Shown: piece by piece, positions 14,975 through 23,263 of the stretch | How positions within the stretch are numbered: position 1 is the stretch's first letter | Layout: the number at the start of each line of letters is the position of its first letter | Origin: Patescibacteria group bacterium | GTDB taxonomy: Bacteria; Patescibacteriota; Minisyncoccia; Phycocordibacterales; PALSA-1337 | DNA length: 45,301 nucleotides | Direction of reading: 5' to 3' | Assembly (NCBI GenBank): GCA_018970245.1 | Contig: JAGWWT010000009.1 | Span: 1-45,301, forward strand | Made by a program: the position numbers and the translations under genes | Notes under the pieces: model-generated | Told to the model about the DNA's origin: nothing | The model's database searches: none | What the model saw: the letters and a program-made list of their open reading frames with translations, nothing else

Positions 14975-15180
14975 CACTTCCTCCCAAAGCCATCAATGCC
15001 CTCATCAATATCAAGAGGGAATTGCTCGCCAAGGCAGAGGAGGAAAGTGTAATCATTACACCTAAGCCAGAGACAAAATCAGAGACAAAACACATCAGTC
15101 ACCCTATGCGCCACGCCCGTAGACTTAATGCTTGGCAGAGATCATGCCAGCGAAGGGATTGGTCATCTCCCATATGGTAA
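14971..15180 (+). CDS. Small hypothetical protein with embedded palindrome
   Basis: 69 residues, basic towards the C-terminus, with paired Trp. The palindrome at 15048-15060 encodes VIIT. The 4-base ATGA overlap with the preceding gene is a typical coupled start. It ends just before the portal gene. No known family. Confidence 0.45.
   Translation: MTLPPKAINALINIKRELLAKAEEESVIITPKPETKSETKHISHPMRHARRLNAWQRSCQRRDWSSPIW
15048..15060. repeat. Dispersed palindrome TGTAATCATTACA
   Basis: Exact, central C, in the small gene before portal (reads VIIT). Confidence 0.92.
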
Positions 15181-15190
15181 GAAGGGGAAA

Positions 15191-17470
15191 ATGGTAACGG
15201 CAGCCACACCACCAATCGAGCAGCCCGTCCCGGACGATCCTGAGCAGAACCAACCTGAGCAGGATCAGGAACAAGAAGCCCCTAACTATGGGGAGTGGAA
15301 TGAGGCTCTGCCGGAAGAGTTACAGACCACCCTTGTCAAGCTGGCTGAGAATGTCTGCAATGAGTTCAAGTATCCCCGCAGACTGGAAGTGATGAAGGCT
15401 TGGAAGGCCAGAATGTTCTGGCGGGAGATGCAGCACCTAAAGTGGAACTGGGGTGGAGAGTGCTGGGAGATCATGTTTGGTCCAGCAGGGTACAATAGCC
15501 AGAACAACGAGGGGGATAGGGACAGTGCCCTGCTGTACTCGACCAATATGTATCAGGGATTTGGTGAGTCCTTCATGGCTATTATCACTCAGAGCGTGCC
15601 TAATGTGCGCTTTGAGCCGGAAGACCCAGAAGAACCAGCTGATATGGAGACAGCCAAGGCTGCCGAGCCTCTTCGCAAGCTGATCCAGCATGAGAATGAC
15701 CCCATTAAGCTGATGACCAAGGCTGCCTACTACGCCTGGACTGATGGCCGGATACACGGGTGGACTCGCTGGGAAGTAGACAAGCGCACCAATACTCCCC
15801 GCGAGATGCAGACGATTGAGGGGTCAATGGAGGTGAAGATTCCGGTCATCTATGAAGAGGACTGTGAGTATCCATACCTTCAGTATTCCAAGGAGTACCA
15901 TGTGTCAACCGTCCGGGAAAAGGTGAGAAAACGTGCGTTCCCGGTAGATTACTGGAAGAAGATCAAAGGGGGTAGCAGTGGGAACGGCCAGGATGTGTAT
16001 GAGAGGACTGCCCGCATCTCGGTCAAGCAGGGAATCTCCATGCGGTCTGCTGGCGGGGATGCCTACTCCCATCTGGTGACAACTCAGCGCACCTGGATGC
16101 GCCCATCCATTCTCATGGGGGATACCGTTGAGGAAGATAAGAGAGATCAGCTAGAATCCCTGTTCCCTCATGGTATCTATGTGGAAGTGGATAACGGAGT
16201 CTACACAGGCTCCCGTGATGCCACTATGGATGATGAGTGGGTGGTAGAGAACATCATGGAGGGGGACGGATCATTCAGGAATGCCAAGGGAACTTGCCTC
16301 ATATCCGTCCAGGAGCGTGTCAACGATCTCAATAACGCCACTCAGGATGTATATGAGAAAACCCTCCCCGCTTCCTACTGGGATGACAAGCTGTTCGATA
16401 TAGATGGCATGAAGCGGCAGCGGTCCAGCCCCGGAGCCCGGTATGGGGTGAACATGAGTGAACTGCCTGCTGGGGATACCATTGCTGCACATTTCGCATT
16501 TGAGCCAACAGCTACAGTTAGCGCGGATATGCTCCAGTTCACCAAGGAGCTGATGACAGATGTGCCGGAGTTCCTTACAGGCATATCTTCCATCTTGTTT
16601 GGGGCCGACACGGGAGGGGACAAGAGTGGCAAGGCTCTCTCCATCCAACAGGCTGCTGCCATGGGCCGGGTTGGATTGCCATTCCGCACCCTCAAGAGAT
16701 TCTATGCCCGCATGATGGAACAGGCTGTACGGTGCTCAGCTAGGAACAGGAAGTCTGATTGGAGGATGGGCATCCGATCACAGACCGGAGAGATTGAGAC
16801 TGTGGCCGTCCGGGTTGGTGATCTCAATGGCAAGGTGCGCTGCTTTGCCAATGCGGATGAGAACTATCCCGAGTCCTGGATTTCCAAGCGCAACACATAT
16901 ATGCAGCTCATGCTGGAGGGCAATACCGATCCAACTCTGAAGGCCATTCTTGCCAACCCAGAGAATCAGAACTTGGCAAAGAAGCTGATCGGTCTTGAGG
17001 ACTTGACCCTCCCGGATGAGAATAGCTGGAGGAAGCAGATGGTTGAGATTAACCTTCTGCTTGCCGAGCCTCCCAATGTGGTCCAGCCTCCTCCGGCCCA
17101 AGTGCCAAATCCGTTGCAGCCTGAAACTATTGAGACTATCCAGCCTCCACCCACTACACAGAGCACCATTCCTATTGATCCTGTCTATGACAACAATGCT
17201 GCCGAGTTCCTAACGGTTGTCATCTGGATCAATAGCCAGAAGGGGCAGGAAGCTAAGAAAGCCAATCCGAAGGGATTTGAGAACGTGAGGTTGCATGGGT
17301 TGGAGCATAAGCAGGCGCTACAGGCGCAGACACCGCCTCCGGTAGTGCCTCCGGTACCACCCCACCGGGCAGCTCCACATGCAGCCCCAGCGCCGGGAGG
17401 AGCACCCCCGATGTCACCGCCATCGGCAACTCCTCCCCAGGCAGCGGGGGCTGCACCTGCGGGAGTGTAA
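15191..17470 (+). CDS. Portal protein (podovirus/P22 type)
   Basis: 759 residues from ATG 15191, after GAAGGGG. The portal forms the ring at the capsid vertex through which DNA is packaged and to which the tail attaches. Length, the early helical region (LEVMKAWKARMFWREMQ), the central part with PASYWDDKLFDIDG, and the later SGKALSIQQAAAMGRVGLPFRTLKRFY segment fit P22-like portals. The last 110 residues are Pro/Ala-rich and low complexity. Identification relies on these features and on position between terminase and scaffold. The TAA stop is formed by the palindrome at 17466. An upstream in-frame start (15128) would overlap the previous gene. Confidence 0.8.
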   Translation: MVTAATPPIEQPVPDDPEQNQPEQDQEQEAPNYGEWNEALPEELQTTLVKLAENVCNEFKYPRRLEVMKAWKARMFWREMQHLKWNWGGECWEIMFGPAGYNSQNNEGDRDSALLYSTNMYQGFGESFMAIITQSVPNVRFEPEDPEEPADMETAKAAEPLRKLIQHENDPIKLMTKAAYYAWTDGRIHGWTRWEVDKRTNTPREMQTIEGSMEVKIPVIYEEDCEYPYLQYSKEYHVSTVREKVRKRAFPVDYWKKIKGGSSGNGQDVYERTARISVKQGISMRSAGGDAYSHLVTTQRTWMRPSILMGDTVEEDKRDQLESLFPHGIYVEVDNGVYTGSRDATMDDEWVVENIMEGDGSFRNAKGTCLISVQERVNDLNNATQDVYEKTLPASYWDDKLFDIDGMKRQRSSPGARYGVNMSELPAGDTIAAHFAFEPTATVSADMLQFTKELMTDVPEFLTGISSILFGADTGGDKSGKALSIQQAAAMGRVGLPFRTLKRFYARMMEQAVRCSARNRKSDWRMGIRSQTGEIETVAVRVGDLNGKVRCFANADENYPESWISKRNTYMQLMLEGNTDPTLKAILANPENQNLAKKLIGLEDLTLPDENSWRKQMVEINLLLAEPPNVVQPPPAQVPNPLQPETIETIQPPPTTQSTIPIDPVYDNNAAEFLTVVIWINSQKGQEAKKANPKGFENVRLHGLEHKQALQAQTPPPVVPPVPPHRAAPHAAPAPGGAPPMSPPSATPPQAAGAAPAGV

Positions 17471-17478
17471 TCATTACA
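17466..17478. repeat. Dispersed palindrome TGTAATCATTACA
   Basis: Exact, central C; bases 3-5 of the site are the portal stop codon TAA. Confidence 0.92.
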
Positions 17479-17492
17479 AGTTCCGCATCCAT

Positions 17493-17509
17493 CTGGGAAC
17501 CGATCCCAG
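17493..17509 (+). other. Short hairpin between portal and scaffold genes
   Basis: CTGGGA-ACCGA-TCCCAG, six perfect pairs, with no T-run after it. It may be an mRNA processing or weak pausing element. Confidence 0.35.
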
Positions 17510-17550
17510 CCTAGACAACTAGGAAAACGGGGGATGCACGGAGAGAACAC

Positions 17551-18840
17551 ATGGGAACAGAACCAAACCCGATAGCTGGAGCTGGCTCAGGAACGGAGCC
17601 TATAGTTCCGGGTATCGAGCTGGACCCCACAGCAACGTCAACTGTGGAGGGCCAGGGTGAAGGGAGTCAACCGGATGGTGATGAAGGTCAACCACCCAAG
17701 CCGGGAGAGGGTGAAGGTCAAGGGGAAGGTGGAGAATCCCGCGAGGATGGCAGGGTAATTCCGCAATGGATGAGGGCGCTGAAGGATAGCAACCCGGAAG
17801 CGTACAAGAGAGCCAAAACGGACCTGTTTGAGTTGCGGGATAGAAGGTCAGTCCACCCAACCGCCCAAGCCGCACGGGAGGAGCATGAAGTCTTTGAGTC
17901 ATTGGGGGGAGCTGAAGGAGTTGAGAAGCTGCAAGAGGAAGGACAGTTCTTCCAGGAAGCAGCCAAACAATTCCTCAAGGGTGATCCGGCATTCGTCAAG
18001 GATTTGTGGGAAGAGGATGCGATTGCCGCAGCACTTCACGTCCAGCCAATGCTTGATGAGTTCAAGGCCCGTGATCTGGAAGGCTACAAGTCCACGGTAG
18101 CCCGGCTATGGGAGGATGAATTTCAGGGTGTGGGATTCGGCAATGCTCTCAAGGCACTCGCGGAATCCATATCCACTGGCAACAAGGAGACATCCTTAGC
18201 CCTCGTGGATGGATTCAAGAAGTGGTTTGACAGCATTGGGGAAGTGGCCCGTAAAGCCGAGGACCCACGGGTGAAAACCCTCTTAGCGGACAGGGCACGG
18301 CAGCAAGATCAGTCGGAACAGGCTCAGCAGCAGGAGTTCCTGAAGTCCTACCGATCGGAGACAATCAATACTGTGGTTGAGGAAGCTACCAAGGTATTCG
18401 ATAGCTTCTTCAAGAACCGCAAGATTGATGCCGACGACAGGATGGACTTACTTAGGGAATCCATTGCCATAGCCAACCGGGCTGTGGAAGCGGACTCCTC
18501 ATTCAAGAGCCAACGTGACAGGCACTTGGAACGAGGAGACTCCCAAGCGGCTCGCCGGCTGACAAAGGCCCGCTTTGCCCGTGAGTTACCCGAAGCGGTC
18601 AAGCGAGTGGCCCGCAGGTATGGGCTCATTTCCGGGACTCCACGCCAAGATCAAGGAAACGGCCAGGGGGGAGGAAGGCAACAGCCAGCTCCCAGGGCAC
18701 CACAGGGATGGGTTGCTGTCAATGAGCGTCCTACTCCAGAGCAGATCAACAGGTCACTGACATCCAACAGTGACATCATTTCCAAGAGAGCCGTTCTCAA
18801 GGACGGCAGAAAGGTAACGTGGGCGCATCTCAAGGCATAG
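17551..18840 (+). CDS. Putative scaffolding protein
   Basis: 429 residues with GGAGAG before the ATG. The first 70 residues are Gly/Glu/Pro-rich and disordered. Residues about 70-360 are long charged helices (EEATKVFDSFFKNRKIDADD), followed by a Gln/Gly/Pro linker and a short basic C-terminal segment. An acidic disordered head, long helices and a basic tail between portal and capsid genes are the usual marks of a scaffold that shapes the prohead and leaves or is degraded. Assignment is by context and composition; the sequence itself is not conserved. Confidence 0.65.
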   Translation: MGTEPNPIAGAGSGTEPIVPGIELDPTATSTVEGQGEGSQPDGDEGQPPKPGEGEGQGEGGESREDGRVIPQWMRALKDSNPEAYKRAKTDLFELRDRRSVHPTAQAAREEHEVFESLGGAEGVEKLQEEGQFFQEAAKQFLKGDPAFVKDLWEEDAIAAALHVQPMLDEFKARDLEGYKSTVARLWEDEFQGVGFGNALKALAESISTGNKETSLALVDGFKKWFDSIGEVARKAEDPRVKTLLADRARQQDQSEQAQQQEFLKSYRSETINTVVEEATKVFDSFFKNRKIDADDRMDLLRESIAIANRAVEADSSFKSQRDRHLERGDSQAARRLTKARFARELPEAVKRVARRYGLISGTPRQDQGNGQGGGRQQPAPRAPQGWVAVNERPTPEQINRSLTSNSDIISKRAVLKDGRKVTWAHLKA

Positions 18841-18846
18841 TGGAAG

Positions 18847-18859
18847 TGTAATCATTACA
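18847..18859. repeat. Dispersed palindrome TGTAATCATTACA
   Basis: Exact, central C, between scaffold and capsid genes. Confidence 0.92.
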
Positions 18860-18886
18860 CTTTGAGGGCGCTCCAGGAGACACCAT

Positions 18887-20161
18887 ATGGCACCAGGATC
18901 AAATCAGAATGCAATCGCGCTGCAAATTGAGGCAGTGCGGCCCGAAGTTCCCCTTCTCTATCAGGTGGACAATACCCTGTTGGGCATGGTCCAGAAGAAG
19001 GCGAAGGGGCTCCAGACGGTATCATCGAGAGCATACCGCGCTCCCGTTGAGATCACGGCTGGGGGAGCCATCAATCAATTCAATCCTGATGGCGGAAACC
19101 TGGGACGCGGGAGTGCCCTCAAGACGGAAGTGATGCTCATCAACCAGTTCTATTTCAACTTCGCGGTTGAATACACTGCGTTGGCCGAGATCGCTACCGA
19201 CGACAAGGAAAAGGCGGTTGAGAACTACGTCACCCGCCAGATGACCCGGATGATGGAACAGTTCCGGGCGGGCATTGAAGCACTGTTGGCTTATGGGGAT
19301 GGATCGGGAACACTGGACACGGTGACAGCCGTGAACGGTCAAGTCCTGACCGTCAACAATGCCAATCAGTTCTTCGATAACCAGATCGTGCAGGTATTTA
19401 CGGCTGCTGGCGTTCTGCGAGGGACTTTCCAAATCCTCACAGCCGATGCCATCGCCAACACGATCACTGCCGATCCCACGACCCCCATCCCGGCTGGAAC
19501 CATCGCCACGGACGTTCTATCCGTGAGTGGATGTGTTGGCCCCTCAGTGGCTTCATCCTCACTGAATGGAGTCAACTACCTCCAGCTCAGCTCCAGTGTG
19601 GGGAACTATCTGGGAATCCAGAGAGCTGCCTACCCTGGCCGTCTATCCACCCCGTTCATCGCTGGGAATAATGCCTTCATCACCCCCCAGCGTTGCCGGG
19701 CGCTCATCAACCTGGTTCGCACCGCGATGGGTATCGAATCCCCCGATGCGTCCAAGTTTGTGTGGCACATGAACGTGGACCAGGAAGCTGCCATTGAGAA
19801 CATTGGATTGATCGTCTCCCAAGTCATCCAGAACCAGCTCAAGGGTGGCTCTTCCCAGGATATGCTGGCTAAGACTCCTCCCAAGACGTTCGGAGGGAGG
19901 CCCATCTTCGCCAATATCCACGCTCAGCCGGGCCGTATTGATGGGCTCCCGCTGGAACACTGGTTCCGTGCAGAAATCCAGCCTCTTGACTTCTATGAAG
20001 TCAACGGGCAGACATTGTTCCCGATCTACGGGAATGATGGTGGATTGGCTGCGAGCTTCATCACGTATTTGTGGTGGGGTTGGAACATAGCCAGTGAGAA
20101 TCTGCGCGCTGGTGTGTATAGCACTGGCAACGGCATTCCCACGGGCTACTTCGGACACTAA
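18887..20161 (+). CDS. Major capsid protein
   Basis: 424 residues, AGGAG 8 bases before the ATG. HK97-fold major capsid protein is inferred from length, position after scaffold, absence of Cys clusters, and elements such as an extended arm region, a long spine helix (VENYVTRQMTRMMEQFRAGIE, about 110-130) and the later FGGRPIFANIHAQPGRIDG loop. An inserted beta region at about 140-210 may be an I-domain-like decoration. It assembles into the shell with scaffold and portal. It is followed by an unusually structured intergenic RNA. Confidence 0.8.
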   Translation: MAPGSNQNAIALQIEAVRPEVPLLYQVDNTLLGMVQKKAKGLQTVSSRAYRAPVEITAGGAINQFNPDGGNLGRGSALKTEVMLINQFYFNFAVEYTALAEIATDDKEKAVENYVTRQMTRMMEQFRAGIEALLAYGDGSGTLDTVTAVNGQVLTVNNANQFFDNQIVQVFTAAGVLRGTFQILTADAIANTITADPTTPIPAGTIATDVLSVSGCVGPSVASSSLNGVNYLQLSSSVGNYLGIQRAAYPGRLSTPFIAGNNAFITPQRCRALINLVRTAMGIESPDASKFVWHMNVDQEAAIENIGLIVSQVIQNQLKGGSSQDMLAKTPPKTFGGRPIFANIHAQPGRIDGLPLEHWFRAEIQPLDFYEVNGQTLFPIYGNDGGLAASFITYLWWGWNIASENLRAGVYSTGNGIPTGYFGH

Positions 20162-20182
20162 GAAGCTGTCGCTGTCACAGGG

Positions 20183-20265
20183 AGTGGGTGATCTCAAGGC
20201 AGATGGTGAGAGAAAACACCTGATGCCGAGGTTCTTACGAGGAGAGAGCCTAGAGATCACCCACT
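20183..20265 (+). ncRNA. Predicted three-way-junction RNA after the capsid gene
   Basis: An outer stem of 13 perfect pairs (20183-20195 with 20253-20265) closes two inner hairpins. P2 pairs 20198-20208 with 20217-20227: four pairs, a GAU/UGA internal loop able to form tandem G-A pairs, then GGUG/CACC around AGAGAAAA. P3 pairs 20229-20235 with 20245-20251: seven pairs with one G-U. The joints are AA, G and A. It ends 19 bases before the next ATG. Weak T-richness follows (TTTATT), so it might attenuate transcription, be an RNase III site or control translation. It does not match the hammerhead core. Confidence 0.55.
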
Positions 20266-20284
20266 TTATTACAGGGGAGTCAAG

Positions 20285-21070
20285 ATGGATACAGTAATTG
20301 AGATACGGGAAGTTCCCAAGTGGGTATCGGACAGGATTACATCCAAGGGGGGTCTGAACCCTTACGGGGAACCTAACTTCCGTGTCGTGTGGGGTGGAAG
20401 CCGGACTTATCAAGTGGGTGGAATGTTCAAGCACGTTGTCTATGTCACGGACCCTAGTGGCAACAAGCGGGGAGTGGTGACGGAGATTGCTGAAGTGAGG
20501 ACTCTCCTCAAGTACAATCCCCATCGCTGGCACATGGAGAGATGGCGCGGCCCGGAGTATTATGGCACTCGGGAGGAGTGGTATAGGAACACATGGGATG
20601 AAGTGGCTCAGCTCCACACGATGGGGGATTACCCTAGCCGAGGGGATTATGAGCATGTGTTCTACTTGGCTCAGTGCCCCCACATGAAGCCCGAAGATAC
20701 TGAATGGTGTATGCCCTGCCAAGTGGGATTTGGAGAATACATCCCGCTGGAGCCCAACGTATTCCTTCTGGAGAGGCAGATATACGCCCTCCTCAAGTCT
20801 GAGGATGTGTCCAATCTGGCAGAGATGGGTGCTCTATTCATGCGGGAGAACATCAAGCGCCAGATCAGGAACAAGATAGTGGGGGAGCGTGTCCGTAATG
20901 CAATGCGGCCCAAACTGGCCGTACAGCCCACTAGCTGGCAAGGAGGGACCAATAGTCGGTGTTCCGTGCCGGAAGCAAAGTGTAATGATTACATCCCGCT
21001 CCCGGCCAATCGAAGAGGATTCGCACAGTCGGATCATGCAATGCCAAATCACAAGGAGAAGGAGAACTAA
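20285..21070 (+). CDS. Hypothetical virion protein with embedded palindrome
   Basis: 261 residues, GGGGAG before the ATG. Aromatic, charged N-terminal domain (VVWGGSRTYQVGGMFKHVVYV) and a Cys/His cluster (CPHMKPEDTEWCMPC, about 138-152) that could bind zinc. The region near residue 233 reads CNDY because of the palindrome at 20981-20993 and lies in a disordered tail. It follows capsid and precedes head-tail genes; the product may be a head or maturation protein. No family recognised. Confidence 0.55.
   Translation: MDTVIEIREVPKWVSDRITSKGGLNPYGEPNFRVVWGGSRTYQVGGMFKHVVYVTDPSGNKRGVVTEIAEVRTLLKYNPHRWHMERWRGPEYYGTREEWYRNTWDEVAQLHTMGDYPSRGDYEHVFYLAQCPHMKPEDTEWCMPCQVGFGEYIPLEPNVFLLERQIYALLKSEDVSNLAEMGALFMRENIKRQIRNKIVGERVRNAMRPKLAVQPTSWQGGTNSRCSVPEAKCNDYIPLPANRRGFAQSDHAMPNHKEKEN
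20981..20993. repeat. Dispersed palindrome TGTAATGATTACA
   Basis: Exact, central G, near the 3' end of the 20285 gene (reads CNDY). Confidence 0.92.
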
Positions 21071-21889
21071 ATGCCTCCTAGCAAGAATGAAATAGCGGCC
21101 ACTCTTACCCGCTCAGAAGCTGCGCGGGCCGGAGTGCTGGATGGGGTGCAGGTGCAGGAAACCATAACCACTAACGCCAAGAAGCTGTATGGCTTCACTC
21201 GGAAGATGGTCCCCAAGGACTTGCCAACCGAGCCCAAGCTGTACATCTACAGCATCTCCGAGTATGGAGAGATTGTTGATCTGGGGCCGGGATTCCAGAA
21301 GTTTGAGATTGTTGCGTGCCCGGAAGGGGAATCCTATGGACCACCCTGCGTCATCAACCCAATCTACTTCTTTGAGGAAGCCAAGGTGGATGTGACGGAA
21401 CACACCTTCACATCCGGCAAGCAGATCGTGGATGCTATCCTCAAGATCGGCCCTGGTATGAATGCAGCTTGGGACCGCAGGAAGATAGGATGGTTTGTGT
21501 CGGAGACTGATCCCCCCTCCAAGGAGGAAGTCAAGAGGGCTGTTGAAATCTACACAGCAGAATGTCAGAGACTCCTCACGGAAGGGAATCGTCACGCTGC
21601 TGCTGGACATCTCAATGAGATCAATGAGACTCACCGCCGCTCTGCCAAGTATCTGGGGCAGAGGGTGGATTGGGACAAGCCCACTCGCAAGATGGTGGAC
21701 TGTGTGGGATGCCAGGAGAGAATCCCCGCTGGCACCGTTATGCACGCCGTCCCGTACTGCGGGGCAGTACAGCCGGGACGCTGGCCGGATGCAGTGGCTC
21801 TCGGCATGAAGCGTCTGGAGGATGTCCCTCCCGGAGTGGACATTGATCCCAGACGCCCAAAGCCCCCGGAGCCAAACAAATCAGCCTGA
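21071..21889 (+). CDS. Hypothetical protein with C-terminal Cys motif
   Basis: 272 residues with AAGGAG upstream. An alpha/beta N-terminal part (LYIYSISEYGEIVDLGPGFQKFEIV) is followed by a helical segment and a CVGCQERIPAG ... VPYCG cluster (about 215-233) that could coordinate zinc. The tail is Pro-rich. It is adjacent to the 20285 gene, which also has a Cys cluster, so the two may act together in the head. No family is recognised. Confidence 0.55.
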   Translation: MPPSKNEIAATLTRSEAARAGVLDGVQVQETITTNAKKLYGFTRKMVPKDLPTEPKLYIYSISEYGEIVDLGPGFQKFEIVACPEGESYGPPCVINPIYFFEEAKVDVTEHTFTSGKQIVDAILKIGPGMNAAWDRRKIGWFVSETDPPSKEEVKRAVEIYTAECQRLLTEGNRHAAAGHLNEINETHRRSAKYLGQRVDWDKPTRKMVDCVGCQERIPAGTVMHAVPYCGAVQPGRWPDAVALGMKRLEDVPPGVDIDPRRPKPPEPNKSA

Positions 21890-21898
21890 AATAACCCC

Positions 21899-21928
21899 TT
21901 GACAGGAGTTGTTCATTCTGTGTACACT
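21899..21928 (+). promoter_or_regulatory. Sigma70-type promoter within the structural region
   Basis: TTGACA (21899-21904), 18 bases, TACACT (21923-21928). The extended -35 TTGACAGG and the CTGTG before the -10 box resemble the phage's promoters at 32316 and 41402. It starts a message of about 60 leader bases before the connector gene, so tail genes can be transcribed separately from head genes. Confidence 0.6.
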
Positions 21929-21941
21929 ATCAGCACTGACA

Positions 21942-21990
21942 TCGCGGGGCAGGCCCCGCGAGGGGAGCACCCAACCTCCCCGCTGCGGGG
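21942..21990 (+). promoter_or_regulatory. GC-rich leader with competing hairpins
   Basis: First hairpin: TCGCGGGGC / GCCCCGCGA (21942-21950 with 21953-21961). Then GGGGAG (21962-21967) can pair with CTCCCC (21976-21981), or CCCCG (21978-21982) can pair with CGGGG (21986-21990). The two use the same C tract, so they exclude each other. The second would hide the GGGG that is the only candidate Shine-Dalgarno for the TTG at 21997. Confidence 0.5.
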
Positions 21991-21996
21991 TCTACC

Positions 21997-22773
21997 TTGC
22001 CAGTAATTCCTAGCTCAGCCTACGTCACTCTTGAGACTGTAACCACTCTCATCAGGGCCATCGCCAATGACATGCTGTTCTCCAGTGCTGGTGAAATCCT
22101 CACCGACTCGGCAGCATTCATGCTGCCCCTGCTCAATGATGCCCTGGAGTGGTTTACCGAGGAGTGCAACAATCATGGAGTAGGGACATTTGTGAAGGAG
22201 ACTGTTCTCACTCCCCTCACAGCTACTCCAGATGTGTCCGACCCGGCTACCCAAGTTAGTGTGTCTGACACTGGATACAATGATGGGGCTGGTATGCACC
22301 TAGCTCCCCAGCTCCCTACCGATCTCCTGGTGCCACTATTCCTGTGGGAGAGGCAGACTGCTGAGCTGGAGGACTGGGTAGAGATGACAGAGAGGCCGGA
22401 TGGTCTGCCATCTGTCCTGCCTGGGTTGCGTTTCAGGATATGGGAGTGGAGGACTGATGCCCTCTATATGCCAGGAGCTACCCAGTCCAATGACGTGAGG
22501 CTCCGGTACACAAGCACTCTGCCTCAGTTCTCATCTGTCAACGATACTCTCTATTTCCGGGGAGCCACAGGATGCTTGGCCTACTACATGGTCAGCTCCT
22601 ACCTGTCCAGCAAGAATCCCGATGCCGCTAAGATGGCAGAGAGCCGGGCTGCGGAGAGATTGAACCAGATAGTTACCCGCAGCTCCCGGATGAAGCAACG
22701 GGAGGCTATTTCCCGCAGGAGTTATGGCAATCCCCGTGGAGGGCCATCTTTTGTCCCACCCAGGAATCCGTAA
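21997..22773 (+). CDS. Putative head-tail connector/adaptor
   Basis: 258 residues from a TTG start; no ATG is available near the conserved N-terminus. The helical beginning (AYVTLETVTTLIRAIANDML, NDALEWFTEEC), a central beta part and the C-terminal Arg-rich helix (RSSRMKQREAISRRSYGNPRGG) fit podovirus adaptor proteins that sit under the portal (P22 gp4/T7 gp11 role). Placement between capsid and nozzle supports this. The weak start and structured leader suggest post-transcriptional control. Confidence 0.55.
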   Translation: MPVIPSSAYVTLETVTTLIRAIANDMLFSSAGEILTDSAAFMLPLLNDALEWFTEECNNHGVGTFVKETVLTPLTATPDVSDPATQVSVSDTGYNDGAGMHLAPQLPTDLLVPLFLWERQTAELEDWVEMTERPDGLPSVLPGLRFRIWEWRTDALYMPGATQSNDVRLRYTSTLPQFSSVNDTLYFRGATGCLAYYMVSSYLSSKNPDAAKMAESRAAERLNQIVTRSSRMKQREAISRRSYGNPRGGPSFVPPRNP

Positions 22774-22775
22774 GG

Positions 22776-22788
22776 TGTAATGATTACA
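22776..22788. repeat. Dispersed palindrome TGTAATGATTACA
   Basis: Exact, central G, three bases after the connector stop. Confidence 0.92.
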
Positions 22789-22808
22789 CTTAGACAAGGA
22801 GAGGAAAC

Positions 22809-23228
22809 ATGGCATTAGCCGTAAAAGTAATGGGATTTGATGGTAATCCCCTCGACCAGAGGAGTTTTGAGGCTGGGGACAGGTTCATCAAGGTCAGGGT
22901 CCAGCTCCAGATTCAGGCCGGGAACTACGCTGCCAACGGTATTGCTCTGGATTGGAGTAATGGTGGAGGAGCACCAGCCAATCCATCCTCCATTCCCCCC
23001 GCAGCTCAGGGTCTAGCTCAAGGTCCATGTGCCGTGACTATCTCCGGGAGTGGTCCAGCCGGAGGAGTCAATGCTAATGGCGGGAAGTATGTAGCCGTCC
23101 CCGGCACTGATCCCACCAATTGGCTCCTGAAGATATTCGCCACTGCTGGTACTGAGTATGCCAATGGCGCTTTAGGCAATGATGCCCTGAATGACATCAT
23201 TAACGCCGAAGTGCTCTGGCCCCGGTAA
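22809..23228 (+). CDS. Small structural-type protein
   Basis: 139 residues with GGAGAGG before the ATG. Gly/Asn/Ala-rich beta sequence without Cys clusters or signals (MALAVKVMGFDGNPLDQRSF). Small proteins of this sort between connector and nozzle genes are often minor tail or head components. No family is recognised. Confidence 0.55.
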   Translation: MALAVKVMGFDGNPLDQRSFEAGDRFIKVRVQLQIQAGNYAANGIALDWSNGGGAPANPSSIPPAAQGLAQGPCAVTISGSGPAGGVNANGGKYVAVPGTDPTNWLLKIFATAGTEYANGALGNDALNDIINAEVLWPR

Positions 23229-23250
23229 GTAGTTTCCTCCAGAAAGTAAG

Positions 23251-23263
23251 TGTAATCATTACA
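23251..23263. repeat. Dispersed palindrome TGTAATCATTACA overlapping a start codon
   Basis: Exact, central C; its final A is the A of the ATG of the 23263 gene. No Shine-Dalgarno is visible, as at terL. Confidence 0.92.

Noticed and set aside
15128-15190. Longer portal N-terminus
   Set aside because: It would overlap the previous gene and has no ribosome-binding site; ATG 15191 follows GAAGGGG.
20183-20265. Hammerhead ribozyme in the three-way junction
   Set aside because: CUGAUG occurs but within a stem; the conserved CUGANGA and GAAA core at the joints is missing.
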